DNA from: Oxalobacteraceae bacterium
GTDB lineage: Bacteria; Pseudomonadota; Gammaproteobacteria; Burkholderiales; Burkholderiaceae_D
Assembly (NCBI GenBank): GCA_003132085.1
Contig: PKWO01000549.1
Location: 1 to 6,596, forward strand
DNA length: 6,596 nucleotides
Direction: 5' to 3'
In this document: positions 1 to 5,576 of the stretch, one piece after another
Layout: the number at the start of each line of letters is the position of its first letter
Position numbering within the stretch: the first letter of the stretch is position 1
Translations under genes and position numbers: made by a program
The notes under the pieces: model-generated
Databases searched by the model: none
What the model saw: the letters and a program-made list of their open reading frames with translations, nothing else
What the model was told of the DNA's origin: nothing

Positions 1-782
1 GCGAACTCGTCGAGCACCGTTTGCAACTGGCCCGATTCGATCTCGGTGCCGACTTCCCACATGGAGCGCCAAGCCAGGCCTTTGCCGGACAACGCCCAGT
101 CGTGCAGCACTTCGCCATCGTTGCAGACCATGTTGCCGGCTACTTTCAGCGTGACGTTCTTGCCGTTCTGGCGGAAGGTCCAGCCGCGTTGGCTGCCGTC
201 GCTGCTGATCGCCAGGCAGTTGTGCTTGGCCAGTTCGTCCAGCGAACGGGGCACGCCATGCCGCTTCAAATAGGCAGGAGAGGCGACTATGACCCGTTTG
301 TTGTCAGCCAATTTAACGCCGATCAGGCTGGAATCCGACAGCGAGGCAATGCGGATCGCGATGTCGATGCCCTCGCCGATCAAGTCCACTACGCGGTCGT
401 TCAGGTTGAGGGTCAGCGTGAGGTCGCGGTGTTCGGCCAGGAAAGAGGGCATCAGCGGGGCGACGTGTTGCCGCCCGAAGCCGGCCGGCGCGGAAATCAG
501 CAGATGCCCGGTGGCGCGCGCGCTACGTTCCGAGACTGCCGTTTCGGCCTCCTCCAGTTCAGACAGTATGCGTTGGCAGTCTTCCAGGAAGGCAATGCCT
601 TCATGCGTCAACGCGATCTTGCGGGTCGTGCGCTGCAGCAGTTTCACGCCCAGGCGCTCTTCCAGCGCATCCAGGCGCCGGCCGATCATGGCGGGCGCAA
701 TGCCTTCGGCGCGGGCGGCGGCCGACAAGCTGCCTTTTGCCACTATGTCGACGAACGTAGAAATCTGTTTGAATTGATCCAT
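1..782 (-). CDS. LysR-family transcriptional regulator, C-terminus cut by window edge
   Basis: Reading the minus strand from an ATG at 782-780 gives 260 open codons that run off the left edge. The protein begins MDQFKQISTFVDIVAKGSLS and continues with the classic LysR winged helix-turn-helix (about residues 5-62: SAAARAEGIAPAMIGRRLDALEERLG written in part, then VKLLQRTTRKIALTHEG). After a linker helix (LEDCQRILSELEEAE) comes the periplasmic-binding-protein-like effector domain, with the usual VVDLIGEGIDIAIRI and VIVASPAYL segments and a late GLAWRSMWEVG motif. Family members are about 300 residues long, so roughly 40 residues are missing. The late motif and overall style fit the DmlR/AaeR-like branch. 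It is divergent from the haloacid dehalogenase-like gene and, by LysR habit, may control that gene and itself. The effector is unknown. A weak Shine-Dalgarno (GAAG, 6 nt upstream) supports the start. Family assignment is firm; target and ligand are inference. Confidence 0.93.
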   Translation of the reverse strand, partial: MDQFKQISTFVDIVAKGSLSAAARAEGIAPAMIGRRLDALEERLGVKLLQRTTRKIALTHEGIAFLEDCQRILSELEEAETAVSERSARATGHLLISAPAGFGRQHVAPLMPSFLAEHRDLTLTLNLNDRVVDLIGEGIDIAIRIASLSDSSLIGVKLADNKRVIVASPAYLKRHGVPRSLDELAKHNCLAISSDGSQRGWTFRQNGKNVTLKVAGNMVCNDGEVLHDWALSGKGLAWRSMWEVGTEIESGQLQTVLDEF

Positions 783-806
783 AAGACGCTTCAATTTGAT
801 GATCTC

Positions 807-812
807 ATTTTA
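807..812 (-). promoter_or_regulatory. Candidate -10 box for the LysR gene
   Basis: On the minus strand the hexamer TAAAAT matches the sigma-70 -10 consensus at 5 of 6 bases. It would start transcription about 18 nt upstream of the LysR ATG. No good -35 lies at 17 bp; TTGCGT lies at a 15-bp spacing. The box overlaps the left arm of the inverted repeat at 809-848, which would suit autorepression. This is a weak prediction from sequence alone. Confidence 0.3.
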
Positions 813-848
813 TCACTTGTGACTAAAACGCAATAATAAAGTGATAAA
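809..848. promoter_or_regulatory. 10-bp inverted repeat in the lysR/HAD divergent spacer, possible LysR operator
   Basis: TTTATCACTT (809-818) and its exact complement AAGTGATAAA (839-848) flank 20 bp. The left arm also begins a second small dyad, TCACTTGTGA (813-822). LysR-type regulators normally bind dyads in the spacer between their own gene and a divergent target, which is where this lies. The rest of the spacer (783-927) is AT-rich. It contains a TTGACG (859-864) and a TATACT (877-882, 5 of 6 to a -10 for the HAD gene), but these are only 12 bp apart and do not form a convincing promoter pair. Confidence 0.45.
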
Positions 849-927
849 TACGATAGTTTTGACGATTAATAGTGAATATACTTGGCAACCGATCAGAGCC
901 GAACATACCATTATCAAGCGACCCATC

Positions 928-1605
928 GTGACCATCCAAGCCATTGTCTTTGACGCCTATGGCACGCTGTTCGACGTATACTCGATTGGCGCACTGGCTG
1001 AAAAACTGTTTCCGAAGCAGGGTGCGGCGCTGGCCGACCTTTGGCGCGTCAAGCAAATCGAATATTCGCAATTGCGCACGCTGTGCGCGATGTACAAGCC
1101 GTTTTGGGAAGTGACCCAGGACGCGCTTATTTTCTCTTGCAAGAAACTCAAGCTGGCGTTGAGTTTTGAAGCGCACAATGCGCTGATGGGGGAATATGCA
1201 AAATTGCCGGCGTTCCCGGAGAATTTGGGCGTCTTGCAGCAATTGAAGGGCCAGGGACTGAAACTGGCCATCCTCTCCAACGGCAATCCGCAGATGCTGG
1301 ATGCGGCGGTCAAGGCGGCCGGAATGCAGGGCTTGTTCAATCACATCCTGTCGGTCGACGCCGTCAAGAAATTCAAGACTGCGCCGGAAGCCTACCAACT
1401 GGGGCCGGACGTGTTTGGTTTGTCCGCGCGCAATATCCTGTTTGTGTCCAGCAATGGTTGGGATGCGTGCGGCGCAACCTGGTTCGGCTATACCACCTTC
1501 TGGGTCAACCGCGCCGCCGCGCCGCTGGAAGAATTGGGCGTTGCGCCGCACGCAGAGGGGCGCAGCCTGACAGATTTGGTAGACTATGTTGCACAGCATG
1601 GTTAG
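928..1605 (+). CDS. HAD-family haloacid dehalogenase type II (L-2-haloacid dehalogenase-like)
   Basis: The 225-residue product belongs to the HAD hydrolases and closely follows the L-2-haloacid dehalogenase pattern, which replaces a halogen on 2-haloalkanoates with hydroxyl through an aspartyl ester. With the GTG at 928 as residue 1, the nucleophile is D9 in VFDAYGTLFD. The other family catalytic positions are also present: T13, R40 (WRVKQIEY), S117-N118 (LSNGNP), K150 and Y156 (KTAPEAY), S174, N176 and D179 (FVSSNGWDACG). Spacing between them equals that of the Pseudomonas enzyme (D10, R41, S118, K151, Y157, S175, N177, D180), shifted by one. The frame is open back to a GTG at 841, but that would add 29 atypical residues before the core strand, so 928 is preferred; no good Shine-Dalgarno supports either. 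Type II HAD annotations are often generic, so real dehalogenase activity is likely but unproven. aceB follows 75 bp downstream on the same strand. Confidence 0.88.
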   Translation: MTIQAIVFDAYGTLFDVYSIGALAEKLFPKQGAALADLWRVKQIEYSQLRTLCAMYKPFWEVTQDALIFSCKKLKLALSFEAHNALMGEYAKLPAFPENLGVLQQLKGQGLKLAILSNGNPQMLDAAVKAAGMQGLFNHILSVDAVKKFKTAPEAYQLGPDVFGLSARNILFVSSNGWDACGATWFGYTTFWVNRAAAPLEELGVAPHAEGRSLTDLVDYVAQHG

Positions 1606-1669
1606 GCAGGATGTTGCAGCACGACCGGAATACATTACCTTTCATTTTTATTGATAATCATTGATATAC

Positions 1670-1674
1670 AGGAG
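1670..1674 (+). promoter_or_regulatory. Shine-Dalgarno that sets the aceB start
   Basis: AGGAG lies 6 nt upstream of the ATG at 1681. It decides for that ATG over an in-frame TTG at 1651, which lies upstream of it. A possible -10 (GATAAT, 1653-1658) sits just upstream, but without a convincing -35, so independent transcription of aceB is uncertain. Confidence 0.8.
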
Positions 1675-1680
1675 CATTTC

Positions 1681-3267
1681 ATGACACAACTTAACCTGCC
1701 GGCCGGTATGGAAATCAACGGCGACATCAAGCCCGGTTACGAACAGGTTCTCACCGCCGATGCGTTGGCGCTGGTTGCCAAATTGACACGCGCGTTTGAG
1801 CCGCGCCGCCAGGAGTTGCTGGCGGCCCGCGTCGCGCGCGCCAAACTGCTGGACGCCGGCGAGCGTCCCGACTTCTTGCCGGAAACCGCGCACATTCGCA
1901 ACGGCGACTGGAAAATCGCCCCGATCCCGAAGGCGCTGGAATGCCGCCGCGTTGAAATTACCGGCCCGGTAGAGCGCAAGATGGTGATCAACGCGTTCAA
2001 TTCCGGCGCCGACGCCTACATGACCGATTTTGAGGATTCCAATACGCCTAATTGGGAAAATCAGGTCACCGGTCAGATCAACATGATGGACGCGGTGCGC
2101 AAGACCATTTCGCTGGAACAAAACGGCAAGACCTACAAACTGAACGACAACATCGCCACGCTGCTGGTGCGTCCGCGCGGCTGGCACCTGGATGAAAAAC
2201 ATGTGCTGATCGACGGCAAGCGCATTTCCGGCGGCATTTTCGATTTCGCATTGTTCATGGTGCATAACGCCAAGGAACAACTGGCGCGCGGCGCCGGCCC
2301 GTACTTTTATCTGCCGAAGCTGGAGTCGTATCTGGAAGCGCGCTTGTGGAACGACATCTTCGTGATGACGCAAAATGAACTAGGCTTGCCGCAGGGCACG
2401 ATCAAAGCGACCGTGTTGATCGAAACGATATTGGCGGCGTTCGAGATGGACGAGATTTTGTATGAGTTGCGCGAGCATAGTGCGGGCCTCAATGCCGGCC
2501 GCTGGGATTATATTTTCTCGTGCATCAAGAAATTCAAGCTGGACAAGGATTTCTGCCTGGCCGACCGCGCCAAGGTCACGATGACGGCGCCGTTCATGCG
2601 TTCTTACGCGTTGTTGCTGCTCAAGACCTGCCACCAACGGAATGCGCCGGCCATCGGCGGCATGGCGGCGCTGATCCCGATCAAGAACGATCCGGAAAAG
2701 AATGACACCGCAATGGGCGGCGTGCGGGTCGACAAGGCGCGCGACGCCACAGACGGCTACGACGGCGGCTGGGTCGCGCATCCGGGGCTGGTTGACCTGG
2801 CGATGACCGAATTCAAGAAAGTGCTGGGCGATAAGCCCAACCAGATCGAGAAACAACGCCCCGATGTCAGCGTGAAGGCGGCGGACCTGCTCGATTTCAG
2901 GCCGGAGACGCCGATCACCGAAGCCGGACTGCGCTATAACATCAATGTCGGCATCCACTATCTCGGCGCCTGGCTGGCCGGCAACGGTTGCGTGCCCATC
3001 CATAACCTGATGGAAGATGCCGCAACCGCAGAAATCAGCCGCAGCCAAGTGTGGCAGTGGATACGCAGCACCAAAGGCGTGTTGGAAGACGGCCGCAAGG
3101 TCACCGCCGACATGGTGCGCGCGATGATTCCGCAAGAATTGGCAAAGGTAAAAGAGACGGTCGGAAACGGCCCGAGCTATGACCGCGCCGCGCAAATTTT
3201 TGAGGAAATGTCGACTTCGGAGGATTTTGCGGAGTTCCTGACTTTGCCGCTATACGAAGAGATTTGA
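1681..3267 (+). CDS. aceB: Malate synthase A
   Basis: This 528-residue protein condenses glyoxylate and acetyl-CoA to malate, the second step of the glyoxylate shunt, in the cytoplasm. It is full length for the roughly 530-residue A isoform, not the 720-residue G isoform. Residues 264-279 (REHSAGLNAGRWDYIF) match the malate synthase signature exactly. Other family landmarks are MTDFEDSNTPNW (114-125), the glyoxylate-binding RPRGWH (164-169), the probable magnesium ligands E248 and D276, AHPGLV (366-371), and the catalytic aspartate D446 in NLMEDAATAEISR. The C-terminus FLTLPLYEEI is typical. AGGAG sits 6 nt before the ATG. No isocitrate lyase gene (aceA) is in the window; the upstream neighbour is the HAD enzyme, 75 bp away on the same strand, so co-transcription is possible. 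Identification is very secure. Confidence 0.97.
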   Translation: MTQLNLPAGMEINGDIKPGYEQVLTADALALVAKLTRAFEPRRQELLAARVARAKLLDAGERPDFLPETAHIRNGDWKIAPIPKALECRRVEITGPVERKMVINAFNSGADAYMTDFEDSNTPNWENQVTGQINMMDAVRKTISLEQNGKTYKLNDNIATLLVRPRGWHLDEKHVLIDGKRISGGIFDFALFMVHNAKEQLARGAGPYFYLPKLESYLEARLWNDIFVMTQNELGLPQGTIKATVLIETILAAFEMDEILYELREHSAGLNAGRWDYIFSCIKKFKLDKDFCLADRAKVTMTAPFMRSYALLLLKTCHQRNAPAIGGMAALIPIKNDPEKNDTAMGGVRVDKARDATDGYDGGWVAHPGLVDLAMTEFKKVLGDKPNQIEKQRPDVSVKAADLLDFRPETPITEAGLRYNINVGIHYLGAWLAGNGCVPIHNLMEDAATAEISRSQVWQWIRSTKGVLEDGRKVTADMVRAMIPQELAKVKETVGNGPSYDRAAQIFEEMSTSEDFAEFLTLPLYEEI

Positions 3268-3291
3268 TATCGTTTAATGTCGTTTAGTTGT

Positions 3292-3309
3292 GCGGCGTAA
3301 AAGCGCCGC
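3292..3309 (+). other. Small hairpin after aceB
   Basis: GCGGCG (3292-3297) pairs with CGCCGC (3304-3309) around a 6-nt loop, 24 bp past the aceB stop. No T run follows, so by itself it is not a good intrinsic terminator. It may protect the mRNA 3' end or cause pausing before the stronger terminator downstream. Confidence 0.4.
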
Positions 3310-3332
3310 CAAGCAATGTGCGGGTGCGCAAA

Positions 3333-3374
3333 CACAGTAGATTCAGCACAGTAGATTCAGCATAGTAGATTCAG
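3333..3374. repeat. Three tandem copies of a 14-bp repeat
   Basis: CACAGTAGATTCAG occurs at 3333-3346 and 3347-3360, and with one change (C to T at the third base) at 3361-3374. There are no spacers between copies. It lies between aceB and its terminator and contains no reading frame of note. It looks like a small tandem-repeat locus generated by slippage; copy number could vary between strains. Confidence 0.9.
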
Positions 3375-3401
3375 CCGCTGCAATAAATAGTGACAATACC
3401 G

Positions 3402-3430
3402 ATGGCCGCAGAGAAATTTGCGGCCATTTT
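3402..3430 (+). terminator. Rho-independent terminator for aceB
   Basis: ATGGCCGCA (3402-3410) pairs perfectly with TGCGGCCAT (3419-3427) over an 8-nt loop, giving a 9-bp GC-rich stem. TTTT (3427-3430) follows, then CGTTAC. The T run is short but the stem is strong. No T run follows on the minus strand, so it serves plus-strand transcripts from aceB. Confidence 0.72.
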
Positions 3431-3481
3431 CGTTACTCGGCCTTAGAAAAAAGGGCAACAGCGATGACCGGCGCCGTCATT

Positions 3482-3563
3482 GATATGACGATTTGATTTC
3501 AATGCGGCGCGATCGCGCCATGCCGATCCGGATTTGTTCACTTGGATATGACGGATATTTGAT
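3482..3563. promoter_or_regulatory. Direct repeat and palindrome upstream of the envelope operon
   Basis: GATATGACG followed by ATTTGAT occurs at 3482-3497 and recurs at 3545-3563, where a 3-bp GAT separates the two parts. Between them lies a perfect 14-bp palindrome, GGCGCGATCGCGCC (3506-3519). The whole block sits 93-174 bp upstream of the Spy-like gene, where activator sites would be expected. No known regulator box is recognised. The rest of the 388-bp gap between aceB and this gene holds only the hairpins, the tandem repeat and the candidate promoter listed separately; no short gene was seen. Confidence 0.3.
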
Positions 3564-3599
3564 CCTTATCAAGTTCCTCGTCTTATCCGCTGCTAAGAT
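3559..3599 (+). promoter_or_regulatory. Candidate promoter region of the Spy-like operon
   Basis: Two weak alternatives are visible. TTGATC (3559-3564) is spaced 16 bp from TCTTAT (3581-3586), each 4 of 6 to consensus. TGCTAAGAT (3591-3599) is an extended -10 without a clear -35. Either would leave a 50-65 nt leader before the ATG at 3656. An envelope-stress sigma factor or response regulator may instead be needed. Confidence 0.3.
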
Positions 3600-3655
3600 A
3601 ACAACTTGCACTGAAAGTAACGATAACCCCCCATTATCAGCTACAGGAGTTAAAG

Positions 3656-4243
3656 ATGAAAAAATCAAGCCTGATCGGCCAATGCGTTCTGGTTGCTGCC
3701 GGTGCGTTTCTGTTGCAGTCGGTTCCCGTCTTTGCCGATGAGGGGTTGCCACCGCCGCCCGGAGGGATGGCGGAACACGGCCGCAATTTCAACTGGGCTC
3801 AGCATACCCAGCGCAGCTTGGATGAGCTCAAGGGCAAGCTGAATCTGGCCCCGGAGCAAATGGCGGCATGGGACACCTGGTCTCGCGGCGTGATAAAGGA
3901 CGCCCGCCAGCAGCTTGAACAAAAGAAATCCGGGCATGAAGAGAAGGCCGGCAAAGCGAAACCGGCCGACGACACGACGCCCGAGCGGATGGCCCGCGGG
4001 ATCGAGCATTTGCGCGCCGAAACCAACTGGATGCAGGAGCATCTGGTTCAATTGGAAGCGGCACAGGTACGCACCAAGGCCTTCTACAATACGTTGAACA
4101 CCAACCAAAAAACCATCTTCGACCTCTTCTGGCACGAGCTTTACCATAGGGTTTCCGGCCACGATGATGGCTACGGCATGCACGAGCATGAAGGTTCCGG
4201 CCCCATGATGGGACGGCACGAGAGCCCGGCATGCGGGCACTAA
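3656..4243 (+). CDS. Spy/CpxP-like periplasmic protein (LTxxQ family) with His/Met-rich tail
   Basis: This 195-residue protein has a clear Sec signal peptide: KK at residues 2-3, a hydrophobic core at 5-23, and a VFA|DE cleavage site after A27. The mature part is mainly charged helix and carries two LTxxQ-like motifs, LNLAPEQMAAW (62-72) and LNTNQKTIFD (147-156), as in Spy and CpxP. These are small periplasmic proteins involved in chaperoning and envelope-stress sensing. The central segment 85-115 is rich in K, E and Q. The last 30 residues hold seven His, three Met and one Cys (GHDD, GMHEHEG, MMGRHE, ACGH), which suggests metal binding; this is inference. AGGAG 6 nt upstream fixes the ATG. 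A glycine-rich secreted protein begins 31 bp downstream, probably in the same operon. The family call is good; the precise role is unknown. Confidence 0.83.
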   Translation: MKKSSLIGQCVLVAAGAFLLQSVPVFADEGLPPPPGGMAEHGRNFNWAQHTQRSLDELKGKLNLAPEQMAAWDTWSRGVIKDARQQLEQKKSGHEEKAGKAKPADDTTPERMARGIEHLRAETNWMQEHLVQLEAAQVRTKAFYNTLNTNQKTIFDLFWHELYHRVSGHDDGYGMHEHEGSGPMMGRHESPACGH

Positions 4244-4274
4244 GCGGCACTGAACTTTCTTTCGGATGGAAATC

Positions 4275-4787
4275 ATGAACATCAACTTAGTAAAACATGG
4301 CGTTCTTCTTGCTGCGGTTCTGATTGGCGTTAGCCTCTCGTTGCCGGCGGCTGCCCAGTCGCACGGCGGCGGTCGTGGCCAGGGCGGCGGCAACGTCCAT
4401 GGCGGTGGTGGCGGGCACGGCAGTAATGTCCGTGGCGGCGGTGGTTGGCGCGGCGGCAATCTCCGTGGCGGCGGCGGCGGCGGTTGGCACGGCGGCGGCC
4501 CGGGATGGTGGGGCGTCGGTCTGGGCTTGGGCTTGGGGTGGGACGCCGCGTACTTTGGGTATCCATATCCCGACTATCCTAACCCGGCGTATTACACCCC
4601 TTACAGTCCGCCTGCCGTGATCATCGAACCGTCGCCCGAGGGGACACCGTCAGCGGTTCCGCCAAATTCTCCGCCCGCGTCAAACTGGTACTACTGCGAC
4701 TCGGCCAAAGCTTACTATCCGTACGTAACGCAATGCCCGGAACCATGGCGCGTAGTTCCTGCCGTGCCGCCTGGAACGGTGCGTTAG
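4275..4787 (+). CDS. Secreted glycine-rich protein of unknown function
   Basis: The product is 170 residues from the ATG at 4275. An in-frame ATG at 4266 would add three residues; it has no Shine-Dalgarno, whereas GGATGGA lies just ahead of 4275, though only 4 nt away. A Sec signal peptide (hydrophobic 9-24, cleavage near AAA|QS at 27) leads into a glycine-rich stretch (31-78) built of NV/NL-R/H-GGGG repeats. Next comes GVGLGLGLGW, then a Tyr/Pro-rich segment (92-112), and finally a compact C-terminal motif WYYCDSAKAYYPYVTQC (138-154) ending PEPWRVVPAVPP. Proteins with this Gly-rich front and two-Cys aromatic end are common in betaproteobacteria as uncharacterised exported proteins. The two cysteines (C141, C154) could form a disulfide. 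It follows the Spy-like gene by 31 bp, so shared transcription is likely. No function is assigned. Confidence 0.8.
   Translation: MNINLVKHGVLLAAVLIGVSLSLPAAAQSHGGGRGQGGGNVHGGGGGHGSNVRGGGGWRGGNLRGGGGGGWHGGGPGWWGVGLGLGLGWDAAYFGYPYPDYPNPAYYTPYSPPAVIIEPSPEGTPSAVPPNSPPASNWYYCDSAKAYYPYVTQCPEPWRVVPAVPPGTVR
4392..4496 (+). repeat. Imperfect 33-bp tandem repeat inside the glycine-rich gene
   Basis: Three units begin at Asn codons 40, 51 and 62 (4392, 4425, 4458), exactly 33 bp apart. They encode NVHGGGGGHGS, NVRGGGGWRGG and NLRGGGGGGWHGGG. The third unit is longer. The repeat preserves the reading frame, so expansion or contraction would change the length of the glycine-rich domain without disrupting it. 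Confidence 0.75.
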
Positions 4788-4885
4788 GTCCGACCGGTCA
4801 ATCAATCAAGCGGAGCGTCTTAGTGAAGGGCGGTTTCAAGCATCAACGGCAATACAGGGTTTAATGGACTGAATCGGGTCGGACC
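4787..4885. repeat. 9-bp inverted repeat with distant arms after the glycine-rich gene
   Basis: GGTCCGACC (4787-4795, its first base being the last base of the stop codon) is the exact complement of GGTCGGACC (4877-4885). The arms are 81 bp apart. The left arm overlaps a small palindrome GACCGGTC (4792-4799). This could bring the 3' untranslated region into a closed structure just before the larger hairpin at 4891, or be chance. No gene is seen in this stretch. Confidence 0.35.
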
Positions 4886-4890
4886 AAACC

Positions 4891-4967
4891 AGTAGGGTGG
4901 GCACGCTTTGTGCCCACGCTGTTGCGGTCTCCGCGTGGGCACAAAAGCGTGCCCACCCTACTTTTTT
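4891..4967 (+). terminator. Large REP-like inverted repeat with T run, probable terminator of the envelope operon
   Basis: The left arm 4891-4919 and right arm 4933-4962 are complementary over 29 bp with one bulged A, around a 13-nt loop. T6 (4962-4967) follows, so the element should terminate plus-strand transcription. Each arm is also a hairpin of its own: GTGGGCAC/GTGCCCAC pair at 4897-4904 with 4910-4917, and again at 4935-4942 with 4949-4956. This double-palindrome layout and the GTAGGGTGGGCAC core resemble dispersed repetitive extragenic palindromes found in many bacteria. It lies between convergent genes, but no T run follows on the minus strand. Confidence 0.8.
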
Positions 4968-5027
4968 GCAAGCGATGCGCGAAAGCGTACCCCTTTATCC
5001 CAGAACAACCATTTTTGATCAACGCCT

Positions 5028-5495
5028 TCATAGTCCTAGATCACTCAATCCCGGGTGCTCGTCCGGGCGCCGGCCAAGAGGCCAGAAGAATTTTCGCTCC
5101 GATTCCTTGATGGGAAGATCGTTGATGCTGGCGTAGCGACGCATCATGAAACCTTGGTCGTTGAATTCCCAGTTTTCGTTGCCATAAGCGCGCAACCACT
5201 GGCCGGAGTCGTCGTGACACTCATAGGCGAATCGCACCGCGATGCGATTGCCGGAACAGGCCCACAGCTCCTTGATTAAACGATAGTCCAGTTCCTTCGC
5301 CCATTTACGCACCAGGAACTGATGAACCTGTTCGCGTCCGACCGGGAATTCAGCCCGATTTCGCCAGCGGGTGTCGTCGGTATAGACAAGCACGACGCGA
5401 TCCGGATCGCGCGTATTCCATGCATCTTCAGCCATGCGTACTTTTTGGGCGGCCGTTTCTTGTGTAAACGGCGGAAGGGGCGGCTTGGTTTCCAA
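5028..5495 (-). CDS. DUF1348 family protein (NTF2-like fold)
   Basis: This 155-residue protein matches the uncharacterised DUF1348 family over its whole usual length. Landmarks are PPLPPFTQETAAQKVRMAEDAWN at the front, the DTRWRNRAEF segment, RKWAKELDYRLIKELWA, NRIAVRFAYECHDDSGQW, YGNENWEF, ASINDLPI and the C-terminal WPLGRRPDEHPGLSDLGL (motifs quoted in part). The family is placed in the NTF2/SnoaL-like superfamily, cone-shaped folds with a central pocket that often bind or convert small molecules; no reaction is established. There is no signal peptide, so it should be cytoplasmic. The start is TTG at 5495, supported by a strong Shine-Dalgarno. It is divergent from a TetR-family repressor gene 87 bp away, with paired operators between, so it is probably the main target of that repressor. 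A role in response to a toxic small molecule is inference. Confidence 0.9.
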   Translation of the reverse strand: METKPPLPPFTQETAAQKVRMAEDAWNTRDPDRVVLVYTDDTRWRNRAEFPVGREQVHQFLVRKWAKELDYRLIKELWACSGNRIAVRFAYECHDDSGQWLRAYGNENWEFNDQGFMMRRYASINDLPIKESERKFFWPLGRRPDEHPGLSDLGL

Positions 5496-5501
5496 AATTA
5501 T

Positions 5502-5506
5502 CTCCT
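5502..5506 (-). promoter_or_regulatory. Shine-Dalgarno that supports a TTG start
   Basis: On the minus strand AGGAG (within GAGGAGA) lies 6 nt before TTG at 5495-5493. No ATG or GTG with a better placed site occurs near the beginning of the conserved DUF1348 sequence, so this site makes TTG the likely initiator. A five-codon ATG frame (5515-5498) overlaps the site and ends 2 nt before the TTG. Confidence 0.8.
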
Positions 5507-5518
5507 CGGTGTCATCAA

Positions 5519-5536
5519 GTAGACAGGTCTGTCTAC
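5519..5536. promoter_or_regulatory. Operator 1, near-palindrome for the TetR-family repressor
   Basis: GTAGACAGGTCTGTCTAC has perfect 8-bp half-sites (GTAGACAG, CTGTCTAC) around a 2-bp GT centre. It has the size and form of TetR-family operators and resembles the TAGACC-N4-GGTCTA box known for E. coli NemR. It lies just downstream of the predicted start of the DUF1348 transcript, where a bound dimer would block transcription. Confidence 0.75.
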
Positions 5537-5545
5537 AATCGCAAG

Positions 5546-5575
5546 TCTATACATTGTGGACAGGTCTGTCTACAA
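5546..5575 (-). promoter_or_regulatory. Candidate promoter of the DUF1348 gene
   Basis: On the minus strand TTGTAG (5575-5570) serves as -35, with an 18-bp spacer and TATAGA (5551-5546, 4 of 6) as -10. Transcription would begin near 5539, giving a leader of about 44 nt. The -35 and spacer lie in operator 2, and operator 1 lies just past the start, so both operators would repress this gene. Confidence 0.4.
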
Positions 5576-5576
5576 T
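5548..5576 (+). promoter_or_regulatory. Candidate promoter of the tetR gene, leaderless
   Basis: TATACA (5548-5553, 4 of 6) is followed by a 17-bp spacer and TACAAT (5571-5576, 5 of 6). The start would fall 7 bp later at about 5583, the A of the tetR ATG. The core of operator 2 occupies the spacer and runs into the -10, implying autorepression. Confidence 0.45.

Noticed and set aside
21..836. Plus-strand frame of 271 codons over the LysR gene
   Set aside because: The minus strand encodes a clear LysR protein; this frame has shadow-like composition and no domain.
841..927. Upstream GTG start for the HAD gene
   Set aside because: It adds 29 residues before the first beta strand and lies inside the inverted repeat of the divergent regulatory spacer; the GTG at 928 gives catalytic spacing and length equal to the family.
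823..1635. Long minus-strand open frame of 270 codons opposite the HAD gene
   Set aside because: It is antisense to a gene with full catalytic motifs, and its translation is Arg/Gln-rich with no recognisable domain.
1648..3195. Two long minus-strand frames (1648-2373 and 2380-3195) opposite aceB
   Set aside because: They are shadows of GC-rich coding sequence; the plus strand is an unmistakable malate synthase.
3333..3374. CRISPR array
   Set aside because: The 14-bp units are contiguous, with no spacers, and no cas gene is nearby.
3665..4459. Minus-strand frame of 264 codons opposite the Spy-like and glycine-rich genes
   Set aside because: It starts with a Pro-rich run that is the mirror of the Gly repeats, and spans two genes and their spacer.
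4897..5136. Plus-strand frame of 79 codons across the large inverted repeat
   Set aside because: It is made largely of the palindrome and then of antisense to the DUF1348 3' end.
5498..5515. Five-codon upstream ATG frame before the DUF1348 TTG start, with AGG-AGA codons
   Set aside because: It could be a coupling leader, but the AGG-AGA is simply the Shine-Dalgarno, and no ribosome site precedes its ATG.
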